DNA from: Cordia subcordata
Taxonomy: Eukaryota; Streptophyta; Magnoliopsida; Boraginales; Cordiaceae
Direction of reading: 5' to 3'
Assembly: GCA_028554755.1 (NCBI GenBank)
Contig: JAPTOF010000001.1
Span: forward strand, 36,785,501 to 36,849,500
Length of the DNA: 64,000 nucleotides
Shown here: positions 48,070-58,802 of the stretch, one piece after another
How positions within the stretch are numbered: position 1 is the stretch's first letter
How the letters are laid out: each line of letters starts with the position of its first letter
Translations under genes and position numbers: made by a program
The notes under the pieces: model-generated
What the model was told of the DNA's origin: nothing
The model's input: the letters and a program-made list of their open reading frames with translations, nothing else
The model's database searches: none

Positions 48070-48515
48070 CCTGGCTATAAGTAAGTCTTTTTTTAGTTTT
48101 TCTTTCTTGATGTATATTCTAAAGTAAGGTAATTAATTACCTTTTTTTTAATAATTAAATCATCGTCTCTTTCACTATTTTTTTCATATATATCAATGTG
48201 AAGTCGTCACCTAATCTCGATAAGTTGCCATCTCTTTTTATATCCCATATGCAAAGTACCTGCTAGCTATCAAATAATTGTTTCTTTTAGTCATTTAATA
48301 TTCTCTTTAGTCTTTCTTTTTAATATTAGCGCGAAGTCATTAGCCATTTTCCTATAGTTATTAAAACCTGTTATAGTCATTTTATATACTAAATCAAAAT
48401 CATTATTGATTTCAATAAATCGTAGTCTCTTTCTGTCTATTTTTAATACCAATGTGCAGTCACTAATTAATCACCTATTTCTGGCCTTTTAAACTATAAT
48501 CCCTTCTAGCCAGTA
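48070..48515. repeat. Largest cluster of the CAAAGTCATTACC repeat family
   Basis: About six degenerate units with AATGTGAAGTCGTCACCT, TCGATAAGTTGCCATCTC, TTTAGTCTTTCTTTTTAATA and similar phrases. Its left flank (47980-48065, GCTGGACATTTGAGTT then GTTAATTAACAAAAACAATT) matches 38990-39060. Confidence 0.7.
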
Positions 48516-49235
48516 AAAAAAAAAAAATGAGATGTCATGTCCCATATTGTTCCAAATTCTTTTAGACTGTTCTATACATATATTTAGTTCTTTCATTACT
48601 TGTTCAACATGACGGTATGAGACAGGTTGGATCTTTCAGTCTTTGTTCAATAATCTTCAATAAAATTTGTGATAGATTGTTCACATACTAATATTTTGTA
48701 AATGATATGTTGCCCAGAGAACAACTCCAAGAGGGGAAGTGAATTAGATTATTGGCATAAATAAGCACATTAAAACTCTTAGCAAGTATTTCAAATAAAA
48801 ATACATACAATATTCAAAGTAAATATTTGAAATATAAAGAGTATAGGGTTAAGAAGATCAAACGTAGCTATTTAGAGTAGTTCGAACTCCCTAGGGCTTA
48901 GTCCACTGCCTAAGGTCAAACTTCAATAGTGAATCGACTTTTTGCTTAGTACGTTGTAGAAGCGTAGAACAACGATTACAACCTTTGCTTCACCACAAGG
49001 ACCACAAGTATTAACCAATACTTGAGGGTTTCAACCTTTTACGCTTGAGAGAAGTTTCTCACAAATATGCTACCTAAGAGTAAAGAAACTCACACTCAAT
49101 GTAATAGTAGAAAGTTTGGAATACAAGAACCTCTTGCGAGCAAGTGTACGAAGGTATTTAAACCTTCTTGTATTGCTCTAAGTGGATAAGCAATTTATGA
49201 GCTCAAAAACTTGATTAATGAATGCTAATAATATG

Positions 49236-49590
49236 TGTTAAGGAAAAACATGCAAACACGAAGAATACGAGAAGAAAACGGACACAAGAGAATTACATGG
49301 TTCAACCTTAAAGCCTACGTCCATGGGCAACAGAGAACAATTTATTATTGATCAGCGAAGAATACAAGGCTCTTCCTCTTGTTTCTCTCACACCTATAAT
49401 ACTATCTCCTTGCCCTTATTTATAATGCACAAGTATCCTAATTAGTATTCTATAAGGAAAAGGAAACAATATACTACAAGGAAAATGACACGTATTAATT
49501 ATGTATTATAATGGTAACAAGCAAATAAGGTAAATGCTAATAAGGAAATTTGCTATTCTTGTTGCCCAAGAATATGTGCCACATTCAATA
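49236..49590 (-). repeat. 3' LTR of the copia element
   Basis: 355 bp, TGTTAAGG to TTCAATA on the plus strand. The outer end is TA rather than CA. Near-identical to 53016-53258 over the shared part, with roughly one difference in 10-15 bases, so the insertion is not brand new. Confidence 0.9.
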
Positions 49591-49661
49591 AATCTCCACC
49601 TTGGCACATATTCGCTCCAATCAACGCACCATCATCCCTACTACCAACTGCCCCTAAAGGC

Positions 49662-50012
49662 TCAATGTTCCACACCGCAAATAGCAACCAAGTCCAAGCA
49701 ATGCTTGAACTTGCTGACTAGAACTACCTTGGTTATCATATTTGTCGGATTCTCATGGGTAGAAATCTTCTGCACTGATATAATCCCTTGTGATACAACA
49801 TCTCTGATAAAATGATATCTGATGTTAACGTGTTTTGTACTCTCATGATACATCTGATTCTTCGTTAGATGGATTGCACTCTGGCTATCACAAAACACCG
49901 TACTTATATCTTGCTGTAGTCCAAGATCACGAACTAGGCCTTGTAACCACATGGTCTCCTTCACAGCTTCTACAATTGCCATGTATTCCGCCTCAGTAGT
50001 CAACAATGTCAT
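49662..50012 (-). pseudogene. Copia RNase H domain fragment
   Basis: A 116-residue open frame ending the pol region. It shows the copia RNase H hallmarks TEAEYMAIVEAVKE with WLQGLVRDLG, then DSQSAIHLTKN and STKHVNIRYHFIRD. It is in a different frame from the RT segment, so at least one frameshift separates them. It sits directly upstream of the polypurine tract. Confidence 0.9.
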
Positions 50013-50149
50013 AGTAGGTTGTAATGTCGCTTTTCAACTGATAGCACATCCAAAAAGAGTAAACATGTAACCCGTCAGAGATATTCTTTTATCAAGGTCA
50101 CCCGCAAGGTCTGAATCACAATAACCTACCAACCTCGCGCAATCTCCAG

Positions 50150-51268
50150 TCATTTTGCTAAATAGCAACCTATATTCGTAGTGCCACGCAAATATCTCAT
50201 TTTCCATTTCACTACTTCCGAGTGTACTTTCCGAGGTGATTCCATATACTTGCTCACAACACTAACTGCATGTGAAATGTTAGGATAAGTGCACACCATA
50301 GCATACATTAAACTATCAATAGCACTCGAGTATGGAATAAGAGACATATGCTCCACCTCTTCTTCAGTTTTAGGTGACAAATCTACAGATAACTTGAAAT
50401 GAGCAGCAAGCGACATACTTACAGGCTTAGTTTCATGTATCCCGAAATGCTCCAGCACCTTTTCAATATAACTCTATTGAGACAAGAATAGCTTCCCAAT
50501 GTTTCTATCCCTGCGAATCTCCATGCCAAGAATTTTCTTTGCTGCTCCAAGATCTTTCTTCTCAAACTCATCACCCAGCTGTTTCTTTAATTTGTCAATG
50601 GCAGACATGTTTTTAGCAGCAATAAGCATATCATCGACATATAAAAACAAGTACACAAACGAACCATCTGGAAGCTTCTTAAGATACACATAACTGTCAT
50701 AGGCATTCCTTATGTATTCAGCGCTTACCATGAATGTGTCAAATCTCTTGTTCCATTGCTGAGGCGACTGCTTCAACTCATACAAGGACTTCTTTAGTTT
50801 GCAAACATGGTTCTCCTTACCAGGAACTACATACCCCTCTGGTTGACTCATGTAAATTTGCTCTTCAAGATCACTATGCAAAAACTCCGTTTTTACATCT
50901 AGCTGCTCAAGTTCTAAGTCATGGAGAGCAACTAAGGCAAGTAAAACCCTAATGGAGCTATGCTTCACAACAAGAGAGAACACTTTGTTAAAGTCAACAC
51001 CCTCCCTTTGTGTATAGCCTTTTGCTATCAAGCGCGCCTTGTATCGAGGACCTTCAACTCCTGGAGTACCTTCCTTTTTCTTGTAAACCAATTTGCAACT
51101 TACAACTCGTTGTCGTTTAGGCAATTCAACAAGCTCCCAAGTTTGAATCTTCTGAAGAGACTCAATCTCCTCAGTCATGGCACTTATCCATTGAGCAGAA
51201 TCTTTTCTAGATATAGCCTCTTTGTACGAATTTGGCTCATGTTCTTCAATTGTTTTGGTAATAGTCAA
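50150..51268 (-). pseudogene. Copia reverse transcriptase, broken by one in-frame stop
   Basis: Two open stretches in the same frame (51268-50474 and 50458-50150) are separated by a single TAG at 50471-50473. The first carries the RT core: WELVELPKRQRVVSCKLVYK, YKARLIAKGYTQREGVDF, LDVKTEFLHSDLEEQIYM and the catalytic YVDDM box in FLYVDDMLIAA. The second carries the conserved downstream piece (SLAAHFKLS, YSSAIDSLMYAMVCTYPN). In family members the DVKTAFLHG motif reads A where this copy has E. Non-functional as it stands. Confidence 0.93.
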
Positions 51269-51399
51269 AGCATAAGCAACAAGATCAAATATCCATACCT
51301 TTGAGGCTTTCTAATCTATCCCCTTTCTCACCCAATAGCAATGTTGTATTTCAATTGTTCAGGCACATTTTGATCATGTTCCTTAGTAGATTGAGTTTG

Positions 51400-52356
51400 C
51401 TAAATCGAACTGTTATTACCGCCAGATGGAACATTTGGAATATCAGCAAATACCTTTACCTGCTCTTTGACACCGTGGTCTAAACCAGCTATCGCTTTAT
51501 CTTTTTCTTGGTCTAATGAAGCAGATTCATTGAATGTGACATCCCTGCTGACGAGAAAACCTGGAGACTTTGGATCTGTGCACCACAACCTATAACCTTT
51601 CCTCTCGGATGCATAGCCTAGGAATATGCATTTCTTTGCCCTCGGCTCCAAGTTTCCATTCTTCATGTGAGCGTATACAGGGCAACCGAACACCCTCAAT
51701 CGAGAGTAGTTCGTAGGCTTACCGGACCATAACTCAAAAGGAGTTTTCAATTCAATAGCTTTGGATGGAAATCTATTCACCAAGTAGCATGCCGTATTAA
51801 CGGCGTTAGCCAAAAAGTCTTAACTTAAGCCAGAATGGGAGAGCATACAACGAGCTCTCTCCACCAGAGTTCTATTCATGCGTTCTGCAACTCCATTCTG
51901 TTGTGGTGTCCCTACACATGTACGGTGTCTCACAATACCATGTTTCTTGCAGAACTAATCAAGCTCTTTATTGCAGTATTTCAACCTATTGTCAGTCCTA
52001 AGACGCTTGATCTATTTACCAGTCTGCTTCTCAATCAACGTCTTCCACTCGACAAATGTTGAAAATGCCTCATTTTTAGTTTTCAAGAAATATACCCACA
52101 CCATCCGAGAGCATGCATTAATGAAAGTGATGTAATGCTTGACAATTTTCTTGGAAGGAACTTTATTTGGACCCCAAATATCAGAATGAATGTAATCAAG
52201 TGTACCTTTGGTATTCTCCTGCCCTTTGTTGAACTTCACCTTAGTTTGCTTTCCAAAAACACAATGCTCCCGGAATTCAAGCTTTCTTATTCTTTGCCCA
52301 CAAAGCAAATCCCTCTTGCTTAGCTTGGTTAGTCCCCTTTCGTTCATATGGCCCAA
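51400..52356 (-). pseudogene. Copia integrase, broken
   Basis: Open segments 52356-52012 and 51813-51400 are in one frame with stops between. The N-terminal zinc-binding part keeps [17 protein letters not shown] and EHCVFGKQ, but the first Cys of the second CxxC is Arg (FREHC). The catalytic core includes [10 protein letters not shown] and [13 protein letters not shown], and the C-terminal part has NAVNTACYLVNRFPSKAI, PFELWSGKPTNYSRLRVFG and KKCIFLGYASERKGYRLW. A frameshift separates it from RT. Confidence 0.9.
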
Positions 52357-52859
52357 CCTTTTTTGCCATAACTATGTGGTGTTATTATCACTCTCCTCGG
52401 ATGCAACAGCTGCAACACTTGTAACCGTACTACCTTGAAGAACATATAGGCCACCAATCAAGTTTCCTTTCAAGAGCACAATTGCACATTTGGTCACCCT
52501 TAAGACGCCATTCTCACTTTAGAATTTGTACCCATGAGAATTCAAACGCCCAAGAGAAATCAAGTTTTTCTTCAGCTCCGGTACATGTCAACTCTCGAGA
52601 GATCTTGTAACACCATCAAACATCTTGATATTTACGATGCCCATTCCCTCTACCTTCAATGAAAAATCATTGCCTAGAAAGACTTTCCCTTCTCTTTTGG
52701 AATAAGAAGAGAACTAGTGACGCCTAGGACACATATGGAATGTTGCACCAGTATCAAGAATGAATTGATTATGCCACTGTGATGCACTCACAGTCAAAAC
52801 ATCCTTAGTACTACTCGAGTTCTTCCCATCACTGTTAGCACTCTCCACCACATTGGCTG

Positions 52860-52990
52860 AGTTGTCCACCTTTTTCTTTCCTTTTTTCAGCGTTGGACAT
52901 TCTTTCTTAATGTGACCTTTCTCACTATACTCGAAACAGCGTAGCTTTCTTGCTCTTGATTTTGACCTTGACTTACTTTTCTTTCTACCC
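52860..52990 (-). pseudogene. Remnant of copia Gag zinc knuckle
   Basis: Reads LRCFEYSEKGHIKKECP, a CCHC knuckle (CX2CX4HX4C) in which the second Cys has become Tyr. Upstream gag is absent because of the deletion, so only the end of gag remains. Confidence 0.8.
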
Positions 52991-53015
52991 GAAGATCCCC
53001 CTCTTGATTTTGACC

Positions 53016-53258
53016 TTGATCAGCAAAGATTACAAGGCTGTTACTCTAGTTTCTCTCCCACCCATAATACTATGTCCTAGCCTCTATTTATAATACACAA
53101 GTATCCTAATCAGTATTCTACAAGGAAAAGGAAACAATATATTACAAGAAAAAAGACACGTATTAATTATGTATTGTAATGGTAACAAGCAAATAAGGTA
53201 AATGCTAATAAGGAAATTTGCTATTCTTGTTGCCCAAGAATACGGGCCATATTCAATA
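53016..53258 (-). repeat. Truncated 5' LTR of the copia element
   Basis: Matches 49347-49590 of the other LTR. It joins the gag region abruptly at TTGATCAGCAAAG; the complete LTR has TTGATCAGCGAAG at the corresponding place, so the junction lies at a short stretch shared by gag and LTR. Confidence 0.88.
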
Positions 53259-53263
53259 ATATG

Positions 53264-53880
53264 CAATCAATGAAGATTGTAATAAATGAAGCAAGATTGC
53301 AGAAAAGAGTGTATTGACTGGTAAAAAGCTTGTGGATATGTTTTGATCAAGTTGTATCTGCGTTGGAAGGAGAAAGATATATTTATAAGCCCAAAAAGTA
53401 AGGCTCCCAATAGTCAAAATTTTAGAAGAACTCAAAAGGGCTACAGAATACTCTATCGGTTGAATCCCTAGGTGGGCCGATAGTTCCAGTACGCTAAAAA
53501 GCCTTACCAGAACACTTTACCGGTTGATCGGTAAGCTCTGCCAGTAGAGCAAAGTTGCTCATTGGTTTTAATGGAGCATAGAGTCAGTCGACCACTTGTG
53601 TAGGCTGGTACCTGCAGTCAAGTTGCACAAAAAGCTTCTACCTACTACTCAAAAGTCAGTTTTTTATACCTAGTCAACAATGCATGTTTTTCTGCAGATT
53701 TTTAACAGCTCAAGGCAGAAGCTTGTGCTATAATATCGTATCATAATAAATGCTAATATCAAACAAGTTTCCAACAATAAATGCAAGATCAAATCAACAA
53801 AATTTTCAAGATTTTTAGATTTTTTGCATTAAAAAAGGTTTCGCAAGTAATATTATTGTCTACTAGATAATAGTCTAATA
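53264..53880. other. Right half of the older LTR and short spacer
   Basis: 53264-53776 completes the outer LTR; 53777-53880 is AT-rich with no feature. The minus frame at 53253-53435 is not a gene. Confidence 0.4.
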
Positions 53881-53899
53881 TAAGAACCCTTCTCATGAG

Positions 53900-54785
53900 A
53901 GGTTACCTTTCTCATCTCATCCTCCAGGATAGGTTTAAATTGCTCCAACGGGGTGTTAATTCTATGCACACCACCATCTAGTCAGCACTCTTATTGGCTT
54001 CTTTATACATATGTTTTTATCCTGAATCCTCTGTGGATAGCCAGTTTCTTCTTTGCATTCTTCTATCAGTGGCAGTAGCGCTTCACTATGAGTAATAGTG
54101 CTTGTAATCCATTGAATTACAAGTTAGGAATTTATTTCGAACTCCATATGAGAAATGCCCATTTTGCTCGCAATCTTTATGCTCTCTAGCAATGCTTTCA
54201 CCTTTGCTGTACTTTTAGAGATAACGACCAAGTTGATGATGAAACTTGTCACCTAGATCCTATGCTTGTTACGAATTAATCCCCCAGTCACAGCATTACC
54301 GGGATTGACCTTTGAGCACCCATCAATCTTTAGCTTGAATTCCATTGATGGGGGTTCCCACCAAATGTACTGCCATTCTTTCCTCGTTTGCTATTAACGT
54401 GCTTTAACAAGTTGCCAGACATGATTATTTTCTTCTTAGACCGTGAGTATAATATTTCCCTTCATGATAGTAGAAGGTTCTTGTTTTTGTTCGGAGAGCT
54501 TCTTATTCCTCCATCACCATGTCCACTGTAAGCTATGATGAATTTAATGCTCCATGTTGTATCATTGATATTTTTCTAAACTATTCTATCCATGTCGAGG
54601 CTTCAAAAGCCTAATGATTAGCTCATGGCTATGAATTGCTAGACTTCAAATGCTTCTCGACAAGTTTTAAATAGGTGCTTTTTATCTTCCATCGTTGAGT
54701 TACATGTTATGCAGTAGCCATCACCTCCAATTCCACGTTGCAATAGATTTGCTTTACACAGCAATCTTTTGTGGATTAATTCGAT
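53900..54785 (-). pseudogene. LINE remnant: zf-RVT zinc-binding region and RNase H-like domain
   Basis: On the minus strand, 54775-54645 encodes KRLLCKANLLQRGIGGDGYC followed by ITCNSTMEDKKHLFKTCREA, the zf-RVT pattern (CxxC...HLFxxC) found after LINE reverse transcriptase. 54370-54120 encodes MEFKLKIDGCSKVNPGNAVT then GGLIRNKHRI, the start of the plant RNase H-like (RVT_3) domain. 54012-53981 encodes HMYKEANKSAD, its C-terminal signature (H-Y-REAN-AD). These lie in several frames with stops (for example directly after KSAD), so the copy is dead. The RT itself is missing. Free-standing genes of this type are usually LINE-derived. Confidence 0.8.
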
Positions 54786-57309
54786 TACTAACAAAAGATT
54801 GAACTGAAACTAAACTGAAATAATAATTTGGTTTGGTTATTTAGTATTTCAATTCGATTTCAGTTAACGAAGTTTAATATTTTTCGGTGTTCAGTTTTGG
54901 TTTGGGTTAACATTTTAAAATTTCGGTTAAGAATCAAAATATGCTTCTTTAGTGCTTAGGCCTTATATCTTAACCAATAATCCTTAATCCCTTTATACAC
55001 CCAAAAAGAAGACCACACCCATCTCCTTTGGACCTCGCCTCCTTCTCTGTGAGTCAAACTCAAATTCTTTATCAAGTCTTCTTAACAAGCATCGAGCATG
55101 ACAGCAAAGAGCATTAGTAAGTAGCCACACTTTTGACATTGTCATAGGTGACTCGTGTCTGGTAGTGCGGCATGACCTCAGTTTTTTCTTGTAGGTTTAT
55201 TTATTTATTTTGTATTTATTTATTTCTTTTAGATCTATAAATATACAAAGTTGTATATCTTAGTTTTGTATTTCTTTTAAATATGCTATTTCTTTTAGTG
55301 ACTTATTTTTTTTGTGCTTTTGTAATTCCTAAAACTAAAAAGTCATATCCTTCTAATGTATGTGTTTGCACATGCTTCACAAGGTGTTTTGAGCGTAATT
55401 GGGTGCATTTGGTGTTACATTTGTGCACACTTAGCTATATATGTACATAAGGTGTTGAAATGCATAAATGTTACACTAAATGCCATATTTTGTGTTTTAA
55501 GCGTGTTGTAGGAGAAAGAATTGAACTTAAAGATGCGCAAACCCAAGGACAAAACTTGAGGGTGATTAAAAGATGAAAAAAAATGGCTTTGCAGGTTCCT
55601 GGAAGTAGTATGAGGCAATAGAAAAAAATCAGGCGCGAATCGAAGGTAAGATGAGCAAGTTATAGGCAAAACTGGTTCTACTGGTCACCTTTCCTATTCC
55701 TGCTGGTTGACCGAAAGATGGAGACTGGCAAAACCAGAATACAATGAAATTTTGTTGGTAGACCAAAAGTATCTTGCCGATCGACCAGATAATAGTCCGG
55801 TAAAACGCGCTGAATCTTTAAAAATGCATTTTCAGCTCATTTTCAAAGGGGCGAAGCTTAATTTTCTTAAATCCTAATAAAACCTAACCTTTTACCTACT
55901 TAACCAAACACCCAAAACCACCATCCCTCACCAAACTAAGTTAAGATTGAAGCTTGTAACAAGAAATTGAAAGATTTTGCTTTGGATTTGAACAAGGGTT
56001 TAAAGGGGAGTTCCTTATTCCTTTTCTTATTTTTGTGCATATGCTTTGTAATTGAGTTAGACCTAGGGTTGATTGATGTTGTGTAATTCCATACTAGAAT
56101 TACAAGATAAGAGGGAAGGAAAAGGGGTCCTTTACTTTATTCCTTACATTAGATTAGGGCTTTGGAGAAGGGATTTGTATGCATCTTTGGCTCTTAATAC
56201 ATGCTTGTTTACATAAATCTGTGGCATGATCAATAAGTCTATGTATTGGAAATCAAACATGTATAGGTGTTTGTTAAAATGGCATGTGCTATTTGTGCTT
56301 CAAATGCTCTTATCTACTTATATGGGTAATGTGATTATGCTTAATTCATGGCTTTGCTTAGTAGAGTAGGCTTTAGCTTTAAATCCAACTAATAGGTTAC
56401 ATGCTATGCTTAGTTGGTTTAGATGTTAGTTCTTGGCTTTAAACCTAGCCAAGTGGATAAGTTAACCTGGACAAGACTATCTTTCACCCACGTTAGTGTT
56501 GGCTAATCGAGCGTTAATGTCACATAGTGTTTAGGTGCTAGTCCATGGCTTTAAACCTAGCCAAGATGATAAGTTTTAGGCACGGATTGCATAAGCTAAG
56601 AGGGATTGGCCCTTAGCTTTAAACTCTTCTAACAGGATGAACCACTAATATTATTTAAGAGACCTCCAATCAACACCACGACAATAGAAGTCTCGAGCCA
56701 TAGATAAACTTAATCTGTTATCGAGCCTAGTTGTAACGCAGTTGCCTTAGGTCCTCTTCTTCTTTGTTAGGTTTCCTTACTTAGCTTGGCACCCTTAAGT
56801 TCCTCTGTAGTTTAGGTTTATTTTTATTTTTCTGAACTCCCTTCCATCCTAAAGAAAGCACACACACGCTCGTAGCTAGTTTTAGGTACTCGAGCACATA
56901 GAGACCAGTCTAAGATAGCCTCTCTATGGAGACGATACCTGCACTCATATCCGTTATACCATGAACGATTAGTACTCTTACGATGTAAAACTCAACACCA
57001 TATCCTTCTTTTTTTTTTTTGTGCTTTCCAATATCAAAAAACTAAAAAGCTATGTTTTATTGTTCTTTATGAAATAGAAAAAAAAAACAAATGAAAAGAT
57101 AAAACCATGTGCAGAGGTAAATAAGCAAGAAAAAGAAGCTATGTAGTGGAAAAAAATCATATATTTCAGTTATTGATTGGAATCGAACCGAAAAAAATCG
57201 ATTTCAAAATTTCGGTTATTCAACTAGTTCGGTTCTATTTCTGTTATCAAAATTTTTGAATTTCGTTTTTTGATTAATCCAGTTCGATTTAACTAAATGC
57301 TCAGCCCTA
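54776..57309. mobile_element. Possible old composite element with TTCGGTT-rich ends
   Basis: The right end, read in reverse, begins TAGGGCTGAGCATTTAGTTA and continues with AAATCGAACTGG and CCGAAATTTTG repeats, typical of the subterminal arrays of plant hAT-like elements. Similar TTCGGTT/GGTTTGGTT sequence occurs at 54790-54930. A left terminus matching TAGGGCTGAG was not found, so a single element across this span is unproven. Confidence 0.3.
55370..57000 (+). mobile_element. Gypsy-like non-coding remnant
   Basis: Resembles Ty3/Gypsy LTR and leader sequence: TTGAGCGTAATTGGGTGCAT, then GGCGCGAATCGAAGGTAAG, and near the end CTATGGAGACGATACCTGCA. No polyprotein domain is present. Includes three loosely repeated blocks with TGGCTTTAAACCTAGCCA palindromes. 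Classification is by general resemblance only. Confidence 0.35.
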
Positions 57310-58802
57310 TCTCAAGCAGTAGAAAAACCAGTGGTCTGGTGAACCAAGCTTTCAGAAAGTGTAACAGTGATGCAGACCATGACAAAGCAGTCTTGTCGCT
57401 ACCATGTCATGAGTTGTTCAGCGTTATCAGTGTTAGATGGGTAAGGGATCGTGCCATCCAAGTAACCAAGCAAGTTGTTAAAGCAAAAAAAGGTAGTGAT
57501 CTGAGATCTCCAAGTGAGAAAGTTGGTGTTGTTGAGCGTGACTACGACAAATACTTTAATATTATATAATGGTAGTTGAGAGAAAGAGAGATGATAGGGG
57601 CTGGTATAGTGGTTGTGATTGTAGTAGGTATTAGTAAGGTGGAGGTGTCGGTGATTGGTGTACTGGTAGCAGTGGAGGTATTGGAAGTGCTTGAGGTTGC
57701 CATGGACGAAGGTGTTACAGAAGCTATAGTGGGCCGATCAATCAGATGTGTCGTTGGATTGTCGAAACCATGAAAGGTTTGTATTTCATGTTGATTGCTT
57801 TGTACAAGACTTGTTGCTTAAATAGGAGTATGTGTGAATACAAATTATATGAATGCACAATCTCTAATTATGCCTTCAATCACTCAGTGATTGATTCTAT
57901 TGGTCAATATACTATACAAGGCAAGGCAATATTCACATAATAAAACAATATCTTCTATCAATTAATTCAATATCTTCTATCACAAACCCCTATGCTTTGA
58001 AATACACCAACTATGCTTTTAGAACTAGAGGGCACTCACCCCAGTTGGTTTGGTTTTCTTTAATAAAAAAAATAACATGTCTAATATATCATTCAAAAAT
58101 TGGGGGTATCATGTGTTTCTGGTTAAGTATAGGGGGTTCAATGCACTAATCACACGACACAACAAGGTTGGGTGCAATTATATCATAGAAGAATAAGTTA
58201 TTTTTTTGTGGGAAAAACCCACATTTTTCTGCGAGTGCACAACACGTGCTCTAAATTTTAACAAAAAAGTGAAGGAGAGATTAAGTGTGCTTGTACTTTA
58301 AAAAGCACATAGTGGTATTAGCTAATTTTAAAATTGTAAGCGGCTGTCATACACGTATTGCAAAGTCTGGAGAAACTGGGTGCAGTTTGTGATCCTTATA
58401 TGTTTTCTTGTAGGCTGTAATTTCTTTTTGTTATTTTGTATACCAGTACAAAGTCAACAATTTGTCTCTGCCTTTTCTTATATCTATCCAAAGTCTGTAC
58501 CTATCTTTCTGCAAGTTGTATCTTTTACACTCTATGCACCAATGCAAAATCTACAATCATGACTTTTTATGCACAAAAAATCTACAAAATCAACAGTGTT
58601 CTTTGACACACTCAACTAAAAGTAACTTTTGCACACTCACTCCATTAGATAAAAATTATTTCTCAAACTAAAATTACAAATGTTGGTTAAGTATAAGACT
58701 TAAATCGAGTATTACAAACAAGAACATTGACCATTATTCTTAAATTTTTTCGTATAGGGGACTGGAACAATGTTGATCCACAAATCTTAGCAGCCTGCCT
58801 CC
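57310..58802. other. Intergenic region downstream of the DUF247 gene
   Basis: Open frames at 57297-57569 and 57576-57773 show no recognisable domain or splice context; the second is a GTA/GTG-rich simple sequence. Units of the dispersed CAAAGTCA family lie at about 58390-58565. Confidence 0.45.
58390..58565. repeat. CAAAGTCATTACC-family units
   Basis: Contains TATACCAGTACAAAGTCAAC, ATCTATCCAAAGTCTGTACC and GCACCAATGCAAAATCTACA, spaced roughly 60-75 bp. Confidence 0.55.

Larger units (their letters stand above)
45767..48700. other. AT-rich intergenic region with a SINE and repeats
   Basis: No gene supported. Contains the SINE at 46717-46814, a small duplication at about 46834-46925, a (TA)n run at about 47192-47211 and the repeat cluster at 48070-48510. 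Confidence 0.5.
49236..53258 (-). mobile_element. Ty1/copia retrotransposon, defective, with target duplication ATATG
   Basis: A 4.02-kb element on the minus strand bounded by ATATG at 49231-49235 and 53259-53263. The minus-strand 3' LTR (49236-49590) is complete. The 5' LTR (about 53016-53258) lacks its inner 110 bases or so. The polypurine tract GGTGGAGATT sits next to the 3' LTR (49591-49600 on the plus strand reads AATCTCCACC). Pol order is Gag zinc knuckle, integrase, RT, RNase H, the Ty1/copia order. The primer-binding site, leader and most of gag are deleted between the truncated LTR and the zinc knuckle. Several stops and frameshifts make it non-autonomous. Confidence 0.92.
48708..53776 (-). 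mobile_element. Older solo LTR (~1.04 kb) split by a nested copia insertion
   Basis: 48708 begins TGTTGCCCAGAGAACAACTC and the right part ends CCAACA at 53776, giving the LTR terminal inverted repeat TGTTG/CAACA. The left edge read on the minus strand ends in CACTTCCCCTCTTGGAGTTG, a phrase typical of the U5 end of Tork/Sirevirus-type copia LTRs (CACCCCCCTCTTGG). The sequence is interrupted at 49231-53263 by a younger element whose 5-bp target duplication reunites the two halves. No PBS, PPT or clear outer target duplication was found, so it is called a solo LTR with caution. Confidence 0.5.

Noticed and set aside
57297..57773. Two open frames (90 and 65 codons) right of the Gypsy-like region
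   Set aside because: No recognisable family, no splice partners; the second is a GTA/GTG-rich simple sequence.
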